Assembly (NCBI RefSeq): GCF_030463535.1
Contig: NC_132900.1
Location: forward strand, 31,767,742-31,831,741
Length of the DNA: 64,000 nucleotides
Reading direction: 5' to 3'
Source: Salminus brasiliensis
Lineage: Eukaryota; Chordata; Actinopteri; Characiformes; Bryconidae
Under the pieces are notes generated by a model. That model saw nothing but the letters and a program-made list of their open reading frames with translations. It had not been told where the DNA came from and did not search any database. The stretch's first letter is position 1; each line of letters starts with the position of its first letter. Below, piece after piece: positions 13,241-24,382 of the stretch. The translations under genes and the position numbers were made by a program.

Positions 13241-15980
13241 AAACAAAAATATCAGCTGGCCAGCTACCTTCTGTATCACCCCAAAACAACACTGTGTATT
13301 CCAGCACCACGTCTCAACTTCTCAGCAGACCATGCTACCTGGTCCAGTACATGGTACATGTCCAGTGTTGGTGAGGCTGTGCTGAGTCACTGCAGCCTCA
13401 GCTTTCTGATCTTGGCTGAAAGAAGTGGAACCCAATGTGGTCTTCAGCTGTTCTAGCAGTTCTATCAGAGTTACTGAAGCCTTTCTGTCAGCTCCACCCA
13501 GTTTGACCACTCTAATCAACCAGGTGTTTCCATCTGCAGAACTGAAGAACCGCTGCTCACTGGATCGGTTTTCTTTATTCCACCAGTCTGAGAAACTCTA
13601 TAGAGACTATTGTGCTGAAAATCATAGATGATCAGCAGTTCTAGAAATTAGGGATGCATTGATCCTACACTATAATCAGATATATCGCCCCAATTCTATC
13701 AAAATTAGCTATACAATTACTAATTTTAGTGATAAATAAATAGAAATTCAGTTCATTTACATCTGGTTTGTTTTACAAAGTTAGAAAAGTAATGTTTAAG
13801 TCAATCCTGATGCTTTAAGTCTGTCCCACGTGGTGAAGTATAGGTGTTTATTATGTCAACAATGATATCGGATTGGTATCGAAATTTAATTTAAAATATT
13901 TAATATCCAAACTAGTACAATCAGGCCACTATCAAAATCACAGATCCCATTTTTTCAAGGTTGATGTGAACATTGCCTATAGCTGCTGGTCCATATCTTC
14001 ATGATTTTACACACTGTACTACTGCTGAACAAATAACTGCACGGATTAGTAGTTCAGAGGATAAGTCAGGGTGCTTAGTGACTCTATAGCATATACAGTC
14101 TATAAGCACAAGGTTTTTAATCATTTTAACCAGTTCTGTCCCAGATCTCAACTCCCTGCTGCACCAAAACCCTGTCATTTCCTGTTCTCTCAGAGACGCA
14201 GACTTTCTACCCTCAGAATCACTCTGCGCTGTCAAACACAACATTTACATCTGTATTATTAAAGACCGGATCAACAGATTCTCCGTTTCATTGTTGCCAT
14301 TGAGAAGCTTCGCCTGTAGCTATTATCCAGCCGTGCGCTGTTAATTTCCTTCCCCGGTCTTTTCAGAGACGCCGTAATTATAGATAATTGCTGGGCTTTT
14401 CAGCCGCCTGGTGAAAGGACGTGTGTGAAGTGGTGCCGTGTGATCACAATCCACCTTCACAGTGTCCGTCACAGCCTTCAGGAAATGAGGCGACAAAAGC
14501 CTATTGTGGCCTGTTCGGTTCAAACAGCCTGAATTCATCTGTTTATTTCTGATACGACCGAATCAGTCTGTGATGCTGGTACGACTCCGGGTGTTCAGTC
14601 TGAAATATATGACCATGCGTGAGGCCATAACACACGCGGTCTTGTGTGTAACTACCACAATGCAGTTGGGTTACTGTTCCTCGGTCGTAACAGCGCTCTT
14701 AACGAAGGTGCTTCCAAAAGGTTCGGAGAACTACAGTCCAGGACGGGAAACTGGATTCAAGGTCCAGATTTGAAGACCTCTAGTGTAGTAGAACCACTTT
14801 TGGTTCTTTTAGAGATCTGAAGAACCTACAGTTGATGTTCTTTACCAATGTAAAGGTTCTTCACACTCACAGGTGGTGTATAAAAATATATATATATAAA
14901 ATAAAGAACCATGTTTGTAGCAGAGATGAGTGTGAAGAACCTTTGCACTGGTACAGAACATCAACTGAATCATCTGTAAACTATTCTTCACACAGAGAGG
15001 GAGAACCAAAAGTGTTCCTTCTGCACTAGAGGTCTTCAAATCTGGACCTTGAATTTAGTTTCCAATCCTGGACTTTGTAAGCCGTGCTAGGTCTGACATT
15101 ATGAAATACCTTGGTCGGAACTTCTCTAATTATGTTAACTGTTAACATCCACCGAGAACAAGATCCAGGACTGGAAACTGGATTCATTGAAAGGCCTATT
15201 TAAAGCACCATTCTTTTTAGAACAGAAAAAAAATTATACTATAAAAACACTTTTTTTACAGTGGATTCTCAGAAGAACATGGTGTTCCAATCTAAAGCTG
15301 AGCCAAATGCTTAATTTAATAAAAATTTCAGCATTTGTTTCAGTAAAAACCTGTAAGATTATTAACCTTAACTCTTATAGCTCTTTTTTGCAAAAAGAAA
15401 AATATTCTTACATTTTACTTGGTTTGTTTTTATGTATAAATCTTTTGTGCTAGATATATTTATATTGCATATTTAAAAATATACTACTATTACTAATCCA
15501 CCATGTGACAATAATAATAATGCACTTAGAGCTGAAAACTGGAATAAAAATAAATAATATTGGACAAATCTAACCTGCCTCTGGTAGATATGTCATATAA
15601 AATGAGACCTTTATGAATTCATTTTATATTGATATATTGTGCAACTCTAATTAGCCCTAAAGTAAAGATTTCTGCAACTGTGAACAAATCAGAGAGCCGA
15701 CGTTGAACTGGTCGACATAAGGCATGAAGTTAAAGATAAAACTATAAAAACCTTTTCCACATTTTAAGCGAATTAAATGAATGATTGATTTGCAGAATTT
15801 CTGACCGAAAAGGGTTAGGAGATCATGCAAAAGTTTGGCCACCCCATAAAATTATGCACACGTACTGAACTCTCATTACTGAACTATGCCAAGATAAACA
15901 CAGATACGCTCCAGTAGGAATTAATGCAATACAATGTTAAATATTATTTATAGAAAAGGAGGGTTATCCTTTTGTTGTTG
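13241..15980. other. intergenic DNA downstream of dock10
   Basis: No supported gene. It holds AT-rich sequence, one long fold-back element (14733-15075, listed separately) and short open frames without splice or homology support. A partial copy of the fold-back outer arm recurs near 15165-15185 (CCAGGACTGGAAACTGGATT). Confidence 0.5.
14733..15075. repeat. fold-back MITE (~340 bp palindrome)
   Basis: The left arm, reading inward from about 14733 (outer part GGAAACTGGATTCAAGGTCC, inner part AGATTTGAAGACCTCTAGTG), is mirrored by the reverse complement ending at about 15075. The arms extend through GAACATCAACTG and AAGGTTCTTCACACTCA to a short AT-rich centre (about 14880-14900). This is a near-complete hairpin, typical of Angel-like non-autonomous fish elements. 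No transposase is present. Confidence 0.8.
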
Positions 15981-16109
15981 TCTTTTTTTATTGCATACTA
16001 AAGAATCTGTTCGTGGGTTTGTGGCATCCTCAGAAACAACCCTGCACTGAACCGCTTTAACCTGGTTTGACTTTCTGACCTTGTGACCTGATATCGTCTC
16101 ATTTCTGTG

Positions 16110-16319
16110 TTAATCAGATTCCCTCAAGAGGTCGCGCCGCTTGTAAATACTGACTTCAAAGCAGAGTCCATCAAAGAGGTCAGCCTGGCTTTGATGGAGA
16201 AGCACTTCGGAGGCTGTGATAAATCCAGGGTTGGCCCTGGGATCCGTCTCTAACAGCTCAGGCTTCTCCACAGACGCAGCAGGAGGGTCAGGACTCTCTG
16301 ACACTAATATATTTCTCAT
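16110..16319 (-). CDS. candidate 69-aa ORF in a putative two-exon minus-strand gene
   Basis: ATG at 16319-16317, stop TAA at 16112-16110. Not recognised. The product is acidic in its first half (SESPDPPAASVEKPELLETD) and ends with the basic motif YKRRDLLRESD; no signal peptide or membrane segment. Supporting context: acceptor CAG just before 16371, reading from a (TG)n tract; AATAAA on the minus strand at 15992-15987, about 120 nt past the stop; and, upstream at 17568, a consensus donor CAG|GTAAGA ending a GC-rich segment that could be a non-coding first exon. The frame stays open upstream to 16601. It could still be chance. Confidence 0.27.
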   Translation of the reverse strand: MRNILVSESPDPPAASVEKPELLETDPRANPGFITASEVLLHQSQADLFDGLCFEVSIYKRRDLLRESD

Positions 16320-17567
16320 GTTTGATAGATGAAGCTGATCTGCAGCAGAGGAGACGCTCTGGGAGTTCGGACTGTGATTACACACACACACACACACACC
16401 CTGACTCGATTTCCTAATCTGAGGGAAAACTGGTGTTAGATTTGAATTATTATACTGGTTAATCGTAATTTGCTCCAGCTGTAGCTCCAGAGAAGATAGA
16501 AGAGGACAAAGGAAGAGGTAGGTGAAGAAGGACGAGTGAAAAGGGGAGTCTACTGAGGGGCTGATTTCCACTTCAAAGTCTGAGAGGAGCAACAGGATCA
16601 CTGACCGGGTTCAGCTGGAGACCTTCTCTCTCTCTCGCTTATGGATTTGGAGACTGGAATAAATGTGAAAAGGACTTTAAAAATTAGGGGAACATCGGAA
16701 AGCTCTACAGATCCATGGATTTGTATAATTTTGTTTTTTTTTAGTGATAAAATTATTATTTGTTTTACTGAAATTAATATTTACTTACATCCAATTAAAT
16801 TAATTCAATTTAAGAACATTTCGCTAGTAGATAAACAGAAGGCCTCATTGTTGGATGTCGGTATGGACGCTTCCATACAGCCTCATCCTGCCTTCAGTAA
16901 AACTGAAAAATGACCAAATGACCATATTCAAGGTTCAGTTTTCACACAAGGTGACAAATAAAACACTGCACAGTCTTAAATCAATAATTCAATAAATGTT
17001 AAACCATCAATTTGACCATTACTAACGTTAAACAGCTCCAAACCCGGGGAGAGAAGCTGATTAGCATTAGCATAGTTAGCTAGCGGGATAGCTATTAGCT
17101 AAATCTCTCACAGAACTAATTCACAGAAAACCCTTTTATAAACGTTTAGACGATAATAACTCAAACCACAGGTGACTAATGTGTCTGTAAGAGCTGTTGG
17201 AAGAACAAAAAAGCTGAAATTTGTCTAATTTAAAAGGTTTTTCCCTCATAGTTTTGCATCTGTAGCCGTTGCTGAGCTAGCCGTTGCTGAGCTAGCTCAG
17301 CTAGCGCTCCAGCTCCTCAGAGTGTCAGACGGCCCAGAGCAGCACTGACCCCGACACAAGTGCTGACCATCAAAACTCGGGTCTGAGAGCGAAGTCGAGC
17401 GACTGGTGTTGAGACTAACAGAAAGGAGAGGCCGGTTCTGCTGGGTTTGGACTCGGAGCCGATATCCAGGCTTAGTTAAGTCAGCCAGCAGGCTAAACAC
17501 CCCAGCACAGGCCGCGTTCCGGCTACCTGAGGCTCAAATCCACCCGTTTCGAGAGTAAAGCCTCTTA

Positions 17568-17760
17568 CCTGAGCGCGCAGAGTCGAGGGAGCGGGTCTTT
17601 ATGAGGGGTTCCACTGGTTTCCACTGGTTTCCACTGGTTTCAGGCTCGTTTAGTAGACTGGCTCGTCCAGGGCTGCTTGGTCTGTCTTTCAGTGGATGGC
17701 AGCGTCGATAAATTCACCCCTACACGGTGAGCCTGTTTCCCACAGCGCCCCCACCCTGCG
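17568..17760 (-). promoter_or_regulatory. possible promoter / non-coding first exon of the 69-aa candidate
   Basis: Read on the minus strand, a GC-rich block starts with a GGGTGGGGGCG Sp1/KLF-type box (about 17748-17758). It runs through three tandem 10-bp units (CCAGTGGAAA, about 17611-17640) and ends in CTGCGCGCTCAG|GTAAGA with the donor at 17567. It is distinctly GC-richer than its surroundings. No in-frame ATG is joined, so it would be 5' UTR. Confidence 0.25.
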
Positions 17761-19690
17761 GCTCTCATAAATGCACATGGGGGAATGAGCTTATTTGGCA
17801 GTGTACTAGATATTGATCTAATCTAATCTAATCAAATGTATTTGTATAGCTTTTTACAACTAGTGTTGTCACAAAGCAGCTTTACACAATCAGTAAAAAG
17901 ACAAGAAATCAACAACATAAGAAGATATGAACACTTAAGACCCCCGGTGAGCAGCCAGAGGAAAAACCCCCCTCAGAGCTGGAGGAAGAAACCTTGGGAG
18001 GAACCAAGACTCACAAAGGGGACCCGACCCGTCCTCCTCTGATCAGAACTATTGATAAATTATTGATTAAGGTCACTGAACCACTAAGATATATATATAT
18101 ATAATGATGGTAGAGTATAATTTAGTGTAATCAGTAGTGATGGCCTGAGTAATGAGAGTAGTAATAGTTAATGATGGTACTATTAGTAACGGCAGATAAG
18201 TTAAGAGTTACGTAGATTTTAAGTCCACGTAGATTTTATATTTTCTATTATATAAATGACCATATAGACACAGAACAGCAATCTGACACATTAGACACAT
18301 CCTAATGTTGAGATACCGGCAACATTTTTAAATACAGTGATATACAGTATTACCGTTATACCAGCCAAGCACAGCTTGGTATTTCTATTTTTTCTATTTG
18401 TTAAATATTTTACAAGTTTTTCACTCACCTTTACATCTGTGTAATGTGACGTCAATTAATGTGATTTGATTTTGTACATGGCAGCTATAACAGTGCCTCC
18501 ACCATACTTTACAGATGGTGTAGTGTACAGATGGTGTAGTGTACAGATGGTGTAGTGTGCTTCAGATCATTATCCATTTATTTCAGTCTCTATTCTCAAG
18601 GTAATCATAGTTACACCTGTCTTACTTATCTTATGCCAGGCTTTTTTAGATGCTTCCTTGATCTAATATTCTTAAGGGTTACCAGTGGTTCCCAGCTTAA
18701 GAGTAAATCTTCTGTATTTACAATTATAATCTAGTGTCCGTATGACCAGAAGAGCAGGTGGGTCGCTCACTTAACTGCAGCAGGCCTATTATGGAAAGTT
18801 CACAGCAGATTGCAAGTAACCAGCACGCTGCAGTGTGTCCAGTGAATGCACAATGCGCTCTGAAGAGTCCTGGCAGATTTGTGTGTGACGGATAGCTTTG
18901 ACCTGGAGCTGAAATCTTATAGAGCTGCTTCTCTAAACTCTTTTTCCATTTCACTGCTATAATTACTGCGCATGGAGTGGCCACCAAACAGAGTGGCTTT
19001 TTACTAATTCATGCTAAGCCTTATGCAAGAGAGCGGCCCATAGAAAGCAGGTTAAGTGGCCTTGTGATCACTGACACAGTGGGGCCCTGTGCAGGGTTTA
19101 TATCTAAGTAGGTTAAACCTGATAAACTGTCATGTGTACGCATGTCGGTATACGGGATACAAAGGGGTTAGATGAGAAACGCTGTGAGACGCTGTCGTCC
19201 GAATGCGCTCTGAATGCACAGAGGTTACAGCTATTGTTGAGAACCTGTTGGTTGGTGCTGGCTGGCTGGTTGCAGTTTAGCTCTAACGCACAGGACATGG
19301 TTGGCGTATCTAGGAATGGTTAAAGTGCCTGAAAATCCTCCATCCAGTTCTCTCACAATGACCTCTGCCATCATCACTATATGCACTAATCCCCCCCCCA
19401 GCCACACACACACAAACACACACTCTGGACACGGACAGCGGGCCTAACATTAGCCTGATAAGGTTTCTCTCTCCCACAGACAGAGTCATGCATGATTCAT
19501 AGCGAGTGGGGAAAACACAGGGGAATCGGGTGTCTCTTGTTGCCAGCGCATCTTTTCGACCGGATTCAAAACAACACTGATAGTGTCGGTGCCGTGTTTC
19601 ATTTAGGGTAAAATTAACCAGCCCTCCCTGCTGCTGCCATATTTTGTCTGTCCTCAGTCTGTCAGAATATTTCTGATGTTCTTCATTGTT
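17761..19690. other. intergenic DNA with dispersed-repeat debris
   Basis: No supported gene. 17870-18060 looks like an old dispersed element (GGAGGAAGAAACCTTGGGAG core, common in fish genomes in my memory). 18507-18556 holds three tandem copies of a ~17-bp unit (ACAGATGGTGTAGTGT). The remainder is AT-rich, with several short ORFs lacking support. Confidence 0.4.
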
Positions 19691-19692
19691 AC

Positions 19693-20078
19693 TTCAGTTA
19701 AAGCAGCAGTATGGAGCATTTTTACCTACCAGCTTCAGGATCACGGTGCTGCTCCACTGACTGTATCAGGGAGGACAGCGTCTCTAGCGTTGCTACTCCG
19801 GGCTCGGAGCGCTGCTAACTGCACTATGGAGCTCTGGTGAAGCGAGCAGGACGGCGCTCTCCAGAACTGTGAGCGTAGCGCTGCGTAACCCATAGAGTCA
19901 TATTAGTGTCCAATCCTGTAGTATTACTCTACCCCCTCAGTCCACATGCTGCTCTACCTTTCAGTGATGCTTCACGTTTATTATGAGGGAGCTCAAAAAT
20001 GAGCAGGTAATTACACCCTCCACCTGTAGGGGGAGCCCATGAGCAAAAATACTAATTCTTATATACTGCTGCTTTAAC
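19693..20078 (+). repeat. TIR element, copy 1
   Basis: Starts TTAAAGCAGCAGTAT and ends ATACTGCTGCTTTAA, an inverted terminal repeat of about 15 bp bounding ~385 bp with no ORF. This is a non-autonomous DNA transposon. Its GC-rich interior (around 19740-19990, including CGGGCTCGGAGCGCTGCTAA) recurs inverted at about 21385-21637. Confidence 0.75.
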
Positions 20079-20339
20079 AAAGACACAAATACCTGCCATT
20101 TCTTGTTAGCATTCAACTACAGCACTGTGCAAAAAAAGCAGAGAATATGTTTTATTTCATTTGGTGCCAAAACTTCAGAGGAAAGCAATAAAAAAAACTT
20201 ACAGAAAATAACAGAAAAGCCTCAACAACGGAATATAATATCAGACGCTTCAGAATTTAACGCGTCCACATTTTACCTTTATTACAGCTTCTATTCATCT
20301 CAGGAGACCTCAGGTGATACCAAGTTAACCTAGCCAACA

Positions 20340-20622
20340 TGGTAGGTTCCCCTCGTGTCGCCACAACAGCTCTGATGTCGAGGCGTGGACTCCACAAGAC
20401 CTCTGAAGGTGTCCTCTGCTACCTGCCATCAAGACTAACATTGGCAGTGGATCCTTAAAGTCCTTGAAGATTTGTGAGGTGGGCAGGGCCCCCATGCGCA
20501 TCCGTGAGCCTTAGGTCCAGGACCCTGTCGCAGGTTAATATGTAGATCCAGTGCTGATAATCAATGAAGATAATCAATGTTTTTTGTTTCATCAGTGGTG
20601 CTAATGTTATGGCTATATACTG
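20340..20622. repeat. copy of the 'GTTATGGCTGAT' MITE family
   Basis: Shares CACAAGACCTCTGAAG-GTGTCC, GATTTGTGAGGTGGG and a terminal AATGTTATGGCT with the element at 7751-8221. Degenerate; non-coding. Confidence 0.65.
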
Positions 20623-21384
20623 CAATCTAATAATCAGAAGAATTGACTCAACAGTCTATAATACACTTCCACCAATTCGCTACACTGTGTTTTATCTGCG
20701 ACTGTTTCACAGCTCAACCAAAAGAGGGCTTTTTCAACTGGCTGAAATCTGCTGTTTTTGATGTGTGGGTGTACATTTGCATGCATGTCATTTGAAATGG
20801 AAAGCATCCAAGAATGCATCAGCGGTCAGGACAGTGAGCGCACATAGGTGTTCACGCTAATATCCGGCGATTTTAGCCATTGTGTGTTTGCTGTCCGTCT
20901 TTATTTGATGTTAGTGTGTGAGGCTGTGTTCTTTGTCGAATCAAACGCACCTTTCTCTTTTTTCATTCATTTTCTTGCTCCTGCGCTCTCATTATAGGGC
21001 AGTGCCCTTAACCCCTGGTTTAATGCCGCTCTGACCAATGCATATTCAGTGGACAGGGCCGTGTTAGTGCAACATTTTGTTAGGAGTGCAGTATGACAAA
21101 AACAAAGGTGCTAATTACGGGCAATTACAGGCCTGTGATTGGTCCCCTTTGATTACACATCTGTGTTACATTTGCCAAAGCTCTGTGTTCATTTGATCTG
21201 GAGAATTTAGTTCTTTCTGCCTTATTTTAGGTTTCTGCTCAAAGCACTGGAGGCCGAAGATGAGGGCTGACTGAGTATCTTTTCAAATACTGGCTTTTCT
21301 TACACACGTGGTGGGTGGATGGGGTCCAAGATGGTCCTGGGCTCCCCCTACTGCCTGGATAAGTAATGCATTTCTGGACAAGCT

Positions 21385-21637
21385 GAGAGAGCTACAGAAG
21401 CATCACTGAAAGGTAGAGCAGCATGTGGACTGAGGGGGTAGAGTAATACTACAGGATTGGACACTAATATGACTCTATGGGTTACGCAGCGTTACGCTCA
21501 CAGTTCTGGAGAGCGCCGTCCTGCTCGCTTCACCAGAGCTCCATAGTGCAGTTAGCAGCGCTCCGAGCCCGGAGTAGCAACGCTAGAGACGCTGTCCTCC
21601 CTGATACCGTCAGTGGAGCAGCACCGTGATCCTGTGA
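21385..21637 (-). repeat. TIR element, copy 2 (inverted, truncated)
   Basis: About 250 bp that are the nearly exact reverse complement of 19740-19990 (AGCATCACTGAAAGGTAGAG through TCAGTGGAGCAGCACCGTGATCC). Terminal repeats are missing. With copy 1 it forms a large inverted pair around a ~1.4 kb spacer. Confidence 0.8.
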
Positions 21638-21639
21638 TG

Positions 21640-22095
21640 ATTCAATAAATGCATTCAGCTTCTTTAAGCTGCACCCATTGCTGACACAGATGTGCAAATG
21701 CACACACACACAGCTTGTCTAGTCCCTGTTTATAAGTATTGCTAATAGAATAGGACTCTCTGGAGCAGATAAACATCATGACCCTATTGGCACCATGCTG
21801 CCTAATGCCAGGTGTGGGCTAGAGGGGTATAAAGCCCCCCAGCATTGAGCTGTGGAGCAGTGGAGGAACTGTGCTTTCTTGAATGATGATGGTGCTCCAT
21901 GACCTTACTGATGCACTTGTCTCTGAATGCAATTAAATCCTCACAGCAATGCTCCTCCAAAATCTAGAAGTCTTCTTTTTTGGACAGTAGAGACAGTTAC
22001 TCCAACAAAAGCAGGATCAACTCTTTTAATAGCCTTGATTTCAGAAGAGACAAGGAATGAGCAGTGTCCCAATACTTTTATTCACATAACATATA
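21640..22095. repeat. copy of the 'ATGGACAAAAGTATTGG' MITE family
   Basis: Contains the family modules: TGCAAATGCACACACACA, CCTAATGCCAGGTGTGGGCT, AGCATTGAGCTGTGGAGCAG, and an end reading AGTGTCCCAATACTTTTATT. Reverse orientation relative to the copies at 1962 and 30130. No ORF of size. Confidence 0.75.
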
Positions 22096-22299
22096 TAACA
22101 TAGTGTGTGTGAGCAGATGTATGGACAGTACCCCAGGGAATCCATGATAGCGAGAAGTCATTCTTCTTGTAGCAGTGAGGATCGTCTCTGTGAGCTCCTG
22201 AGGGACTCATCTGTTGTGAGCATGCAGTGTTTTTATCGTCCTAGATTTACTTCTGCTTTACGTTGACTGAGCTGATGAATATTTCAGGCGCCTGAGAAA

Positions 22300-22712
22300 G
22301 CATCAGTTACCTGCAGTGCCATCGCTCAGCTTTATCGGTGCGTTCCGCTGAAAACTTAATGGTTTTTTCCTCTTCTGCACTGGTGGAAAGTGAGCGACGC
22401 GGCCTAAACAAAAGCGTGCAGCGTGCTCTGGGCCTGCTTTGGGGCGGAGATTTTTTCAGATCCCCGCGAAGCCCAGCTGAACAAAACGATGGGGCGAAAC
22501 TCAATAGCAATGAGGGATGAATAAAACATGGGCCCGCGTCCCCGAAGGCCGATCACCCGAAGCCCGCGGGCTGTATAACTGCTGAAAGGCGACATAATCT
22601 CCCCGGGACAAGATCGCCGCCGAGATTGGGACGTAGCTACAAAAATGAGAGGACCCTTGTAGGTGTATGGACGCCGCAGTGTGGGCCCAAGGCCGGCACG
22701 CCTTAAAGAAGC
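22300..22712 (+). promoter_or_regulatory. CpG-rich promoter region of the coiled-coil gene
   Basis: GC content and CpG density rise sharply here (for example GGCCCGCGTCCCCGAAGG and GCCCGCGGGCTG near 22530-22570), immediately before the ATG at 22713. This is the pattern of a vertebrate CpG-island promoter and 5' UTR. Transcription start not resolvable. Confidence 0.5.
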
Positions 22713-24319
22713 ATGGAGGGCGGTCGTGGCCTGGCCAGCCTCATCCGGGAACTGCAGGGCGAGATCAAGAAGCTGGAGAGTGAGAACAGGGCTCTGAGAG
22801 GGCAGCTGAGCCGGCCCGACCCTGGGTCAGAGCTGCCGGCACCAGCAGAGCCCCAACCCGGAGAGGAGAACTCCAGCAGTGCGCAGTTAAGGAGGAATGT
22901 CTCAGCGCCGGCACTGGAAGCACAATACAAAGGTAGGCTGCAGTTAGACTGGTTTGGTCTGAGTTCTAATTACTAAGAAGAAAAATCTACAGGTGTACAG
23001 GTGTACAGTACACTACTGGCAGCCTTACTGCCAGCACTGCAACGCTGCCAGTACTGTACTGTACTATATTTATTGCTATTTTAGCACAGCATTAAAAACT
23101 CTAACTAGGGGGAAACACTATAAAGGGGAGAGCAGGTCACAGCGTACACATTTAATTTTTAATTATTTAATATATGATTAAATAAACTTTAGGGGGAAAT
23201 CTCAACTTTCTCTCCAGCAACTGCTCATTGTAAACAATTTAGCTGTAAACAACAGCCCTCATATCATCAATATCATCCTCAGAAGTTTCTTAACGGAGTT
23301 GTTGAGGAAAGTCCTAACAGAAAGTCAAGGTCAGATCAATTATGTGTTTAAACAGCAGGATTGTTCACAGCTCAGCTCTAATAATGATGATCATCCCACT
23401 CTGCTATCCCTAAACTCTAAAACTAAACATATCCCTAATAAGAAAATAAAACAGGGAATGTCATAATCTTTGTGAAAACTGTGTATGTATGTTTTAAGTA
23501 GGGTAAATAAGATTTAATTAAAAGAGTGAACAACATAAAAAAAATATTTTAAAAATGAAAAAAAAATATATATATTAATTTAAAAAAATACAATTAAATA
23601 AAATCAAAAATCAAAAACGTAAATAAAAAGTGGAGAGTGAATAAGGCAAATGTTACAACTCACCATGCAGGCGACAGAGTGGACAGTCATTCCCTAAGAG
23701 AGTACGCAGTTTCCTACTGTAGCTGCAATTTAGCAACACGCATCAGACAGATTTGAGATCTTCTCAACTTTATACAAATGAATTATGATGCAGATTCTTC
23801 AAGGTGGTCCGAGGTCACCAGCCTCTGCTCTCTGACCTTTGTGTGTCGTTCCTATTTTAAGGAGTGCGGACCTCTTCTTCCTTTTTTACCATTTTACATG
23901 ATTCATCTGTGCTGATATACAGGGAAACATACACACATTCAATGAAAAAAATCACATACATTTACAGTATTTGTTTTGGCTATTATATATTTTTTTTGTT
24001 GAAAGCTGAGCCTTGACAACATGAGCGGCCTCGGACACACCCACAACAGACAAACTTGTGGTGATGTACACGGCTTGTTGTCTACTAATGTGAACACAGG
24101 GTTACACTATAGGTGCCGTTAATTACAGCAGGTGGAGGGGCTAGCTGTAACAGCCACTACAACAACCGTGATGAACTCATGAACCAACTAAACACGTCAA
24201 ATATCACATAAAATAATTCTAGATCAGATCAGTGAAAAAAGGTCCACAAAACAGCAGAAGTATTAGAATGCTGTATTTCAGATTCCAAACATTCACGCAG
24301 GCTAAACTTTTCACAGCCG

Positions 24320-24382
<63 letters not shown>

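Noticed and set aside
13322-13631. Overlapping 65- and 68-aa ORFs downstream of dock10
   Set aside because: No splice signals, homology or codon character.
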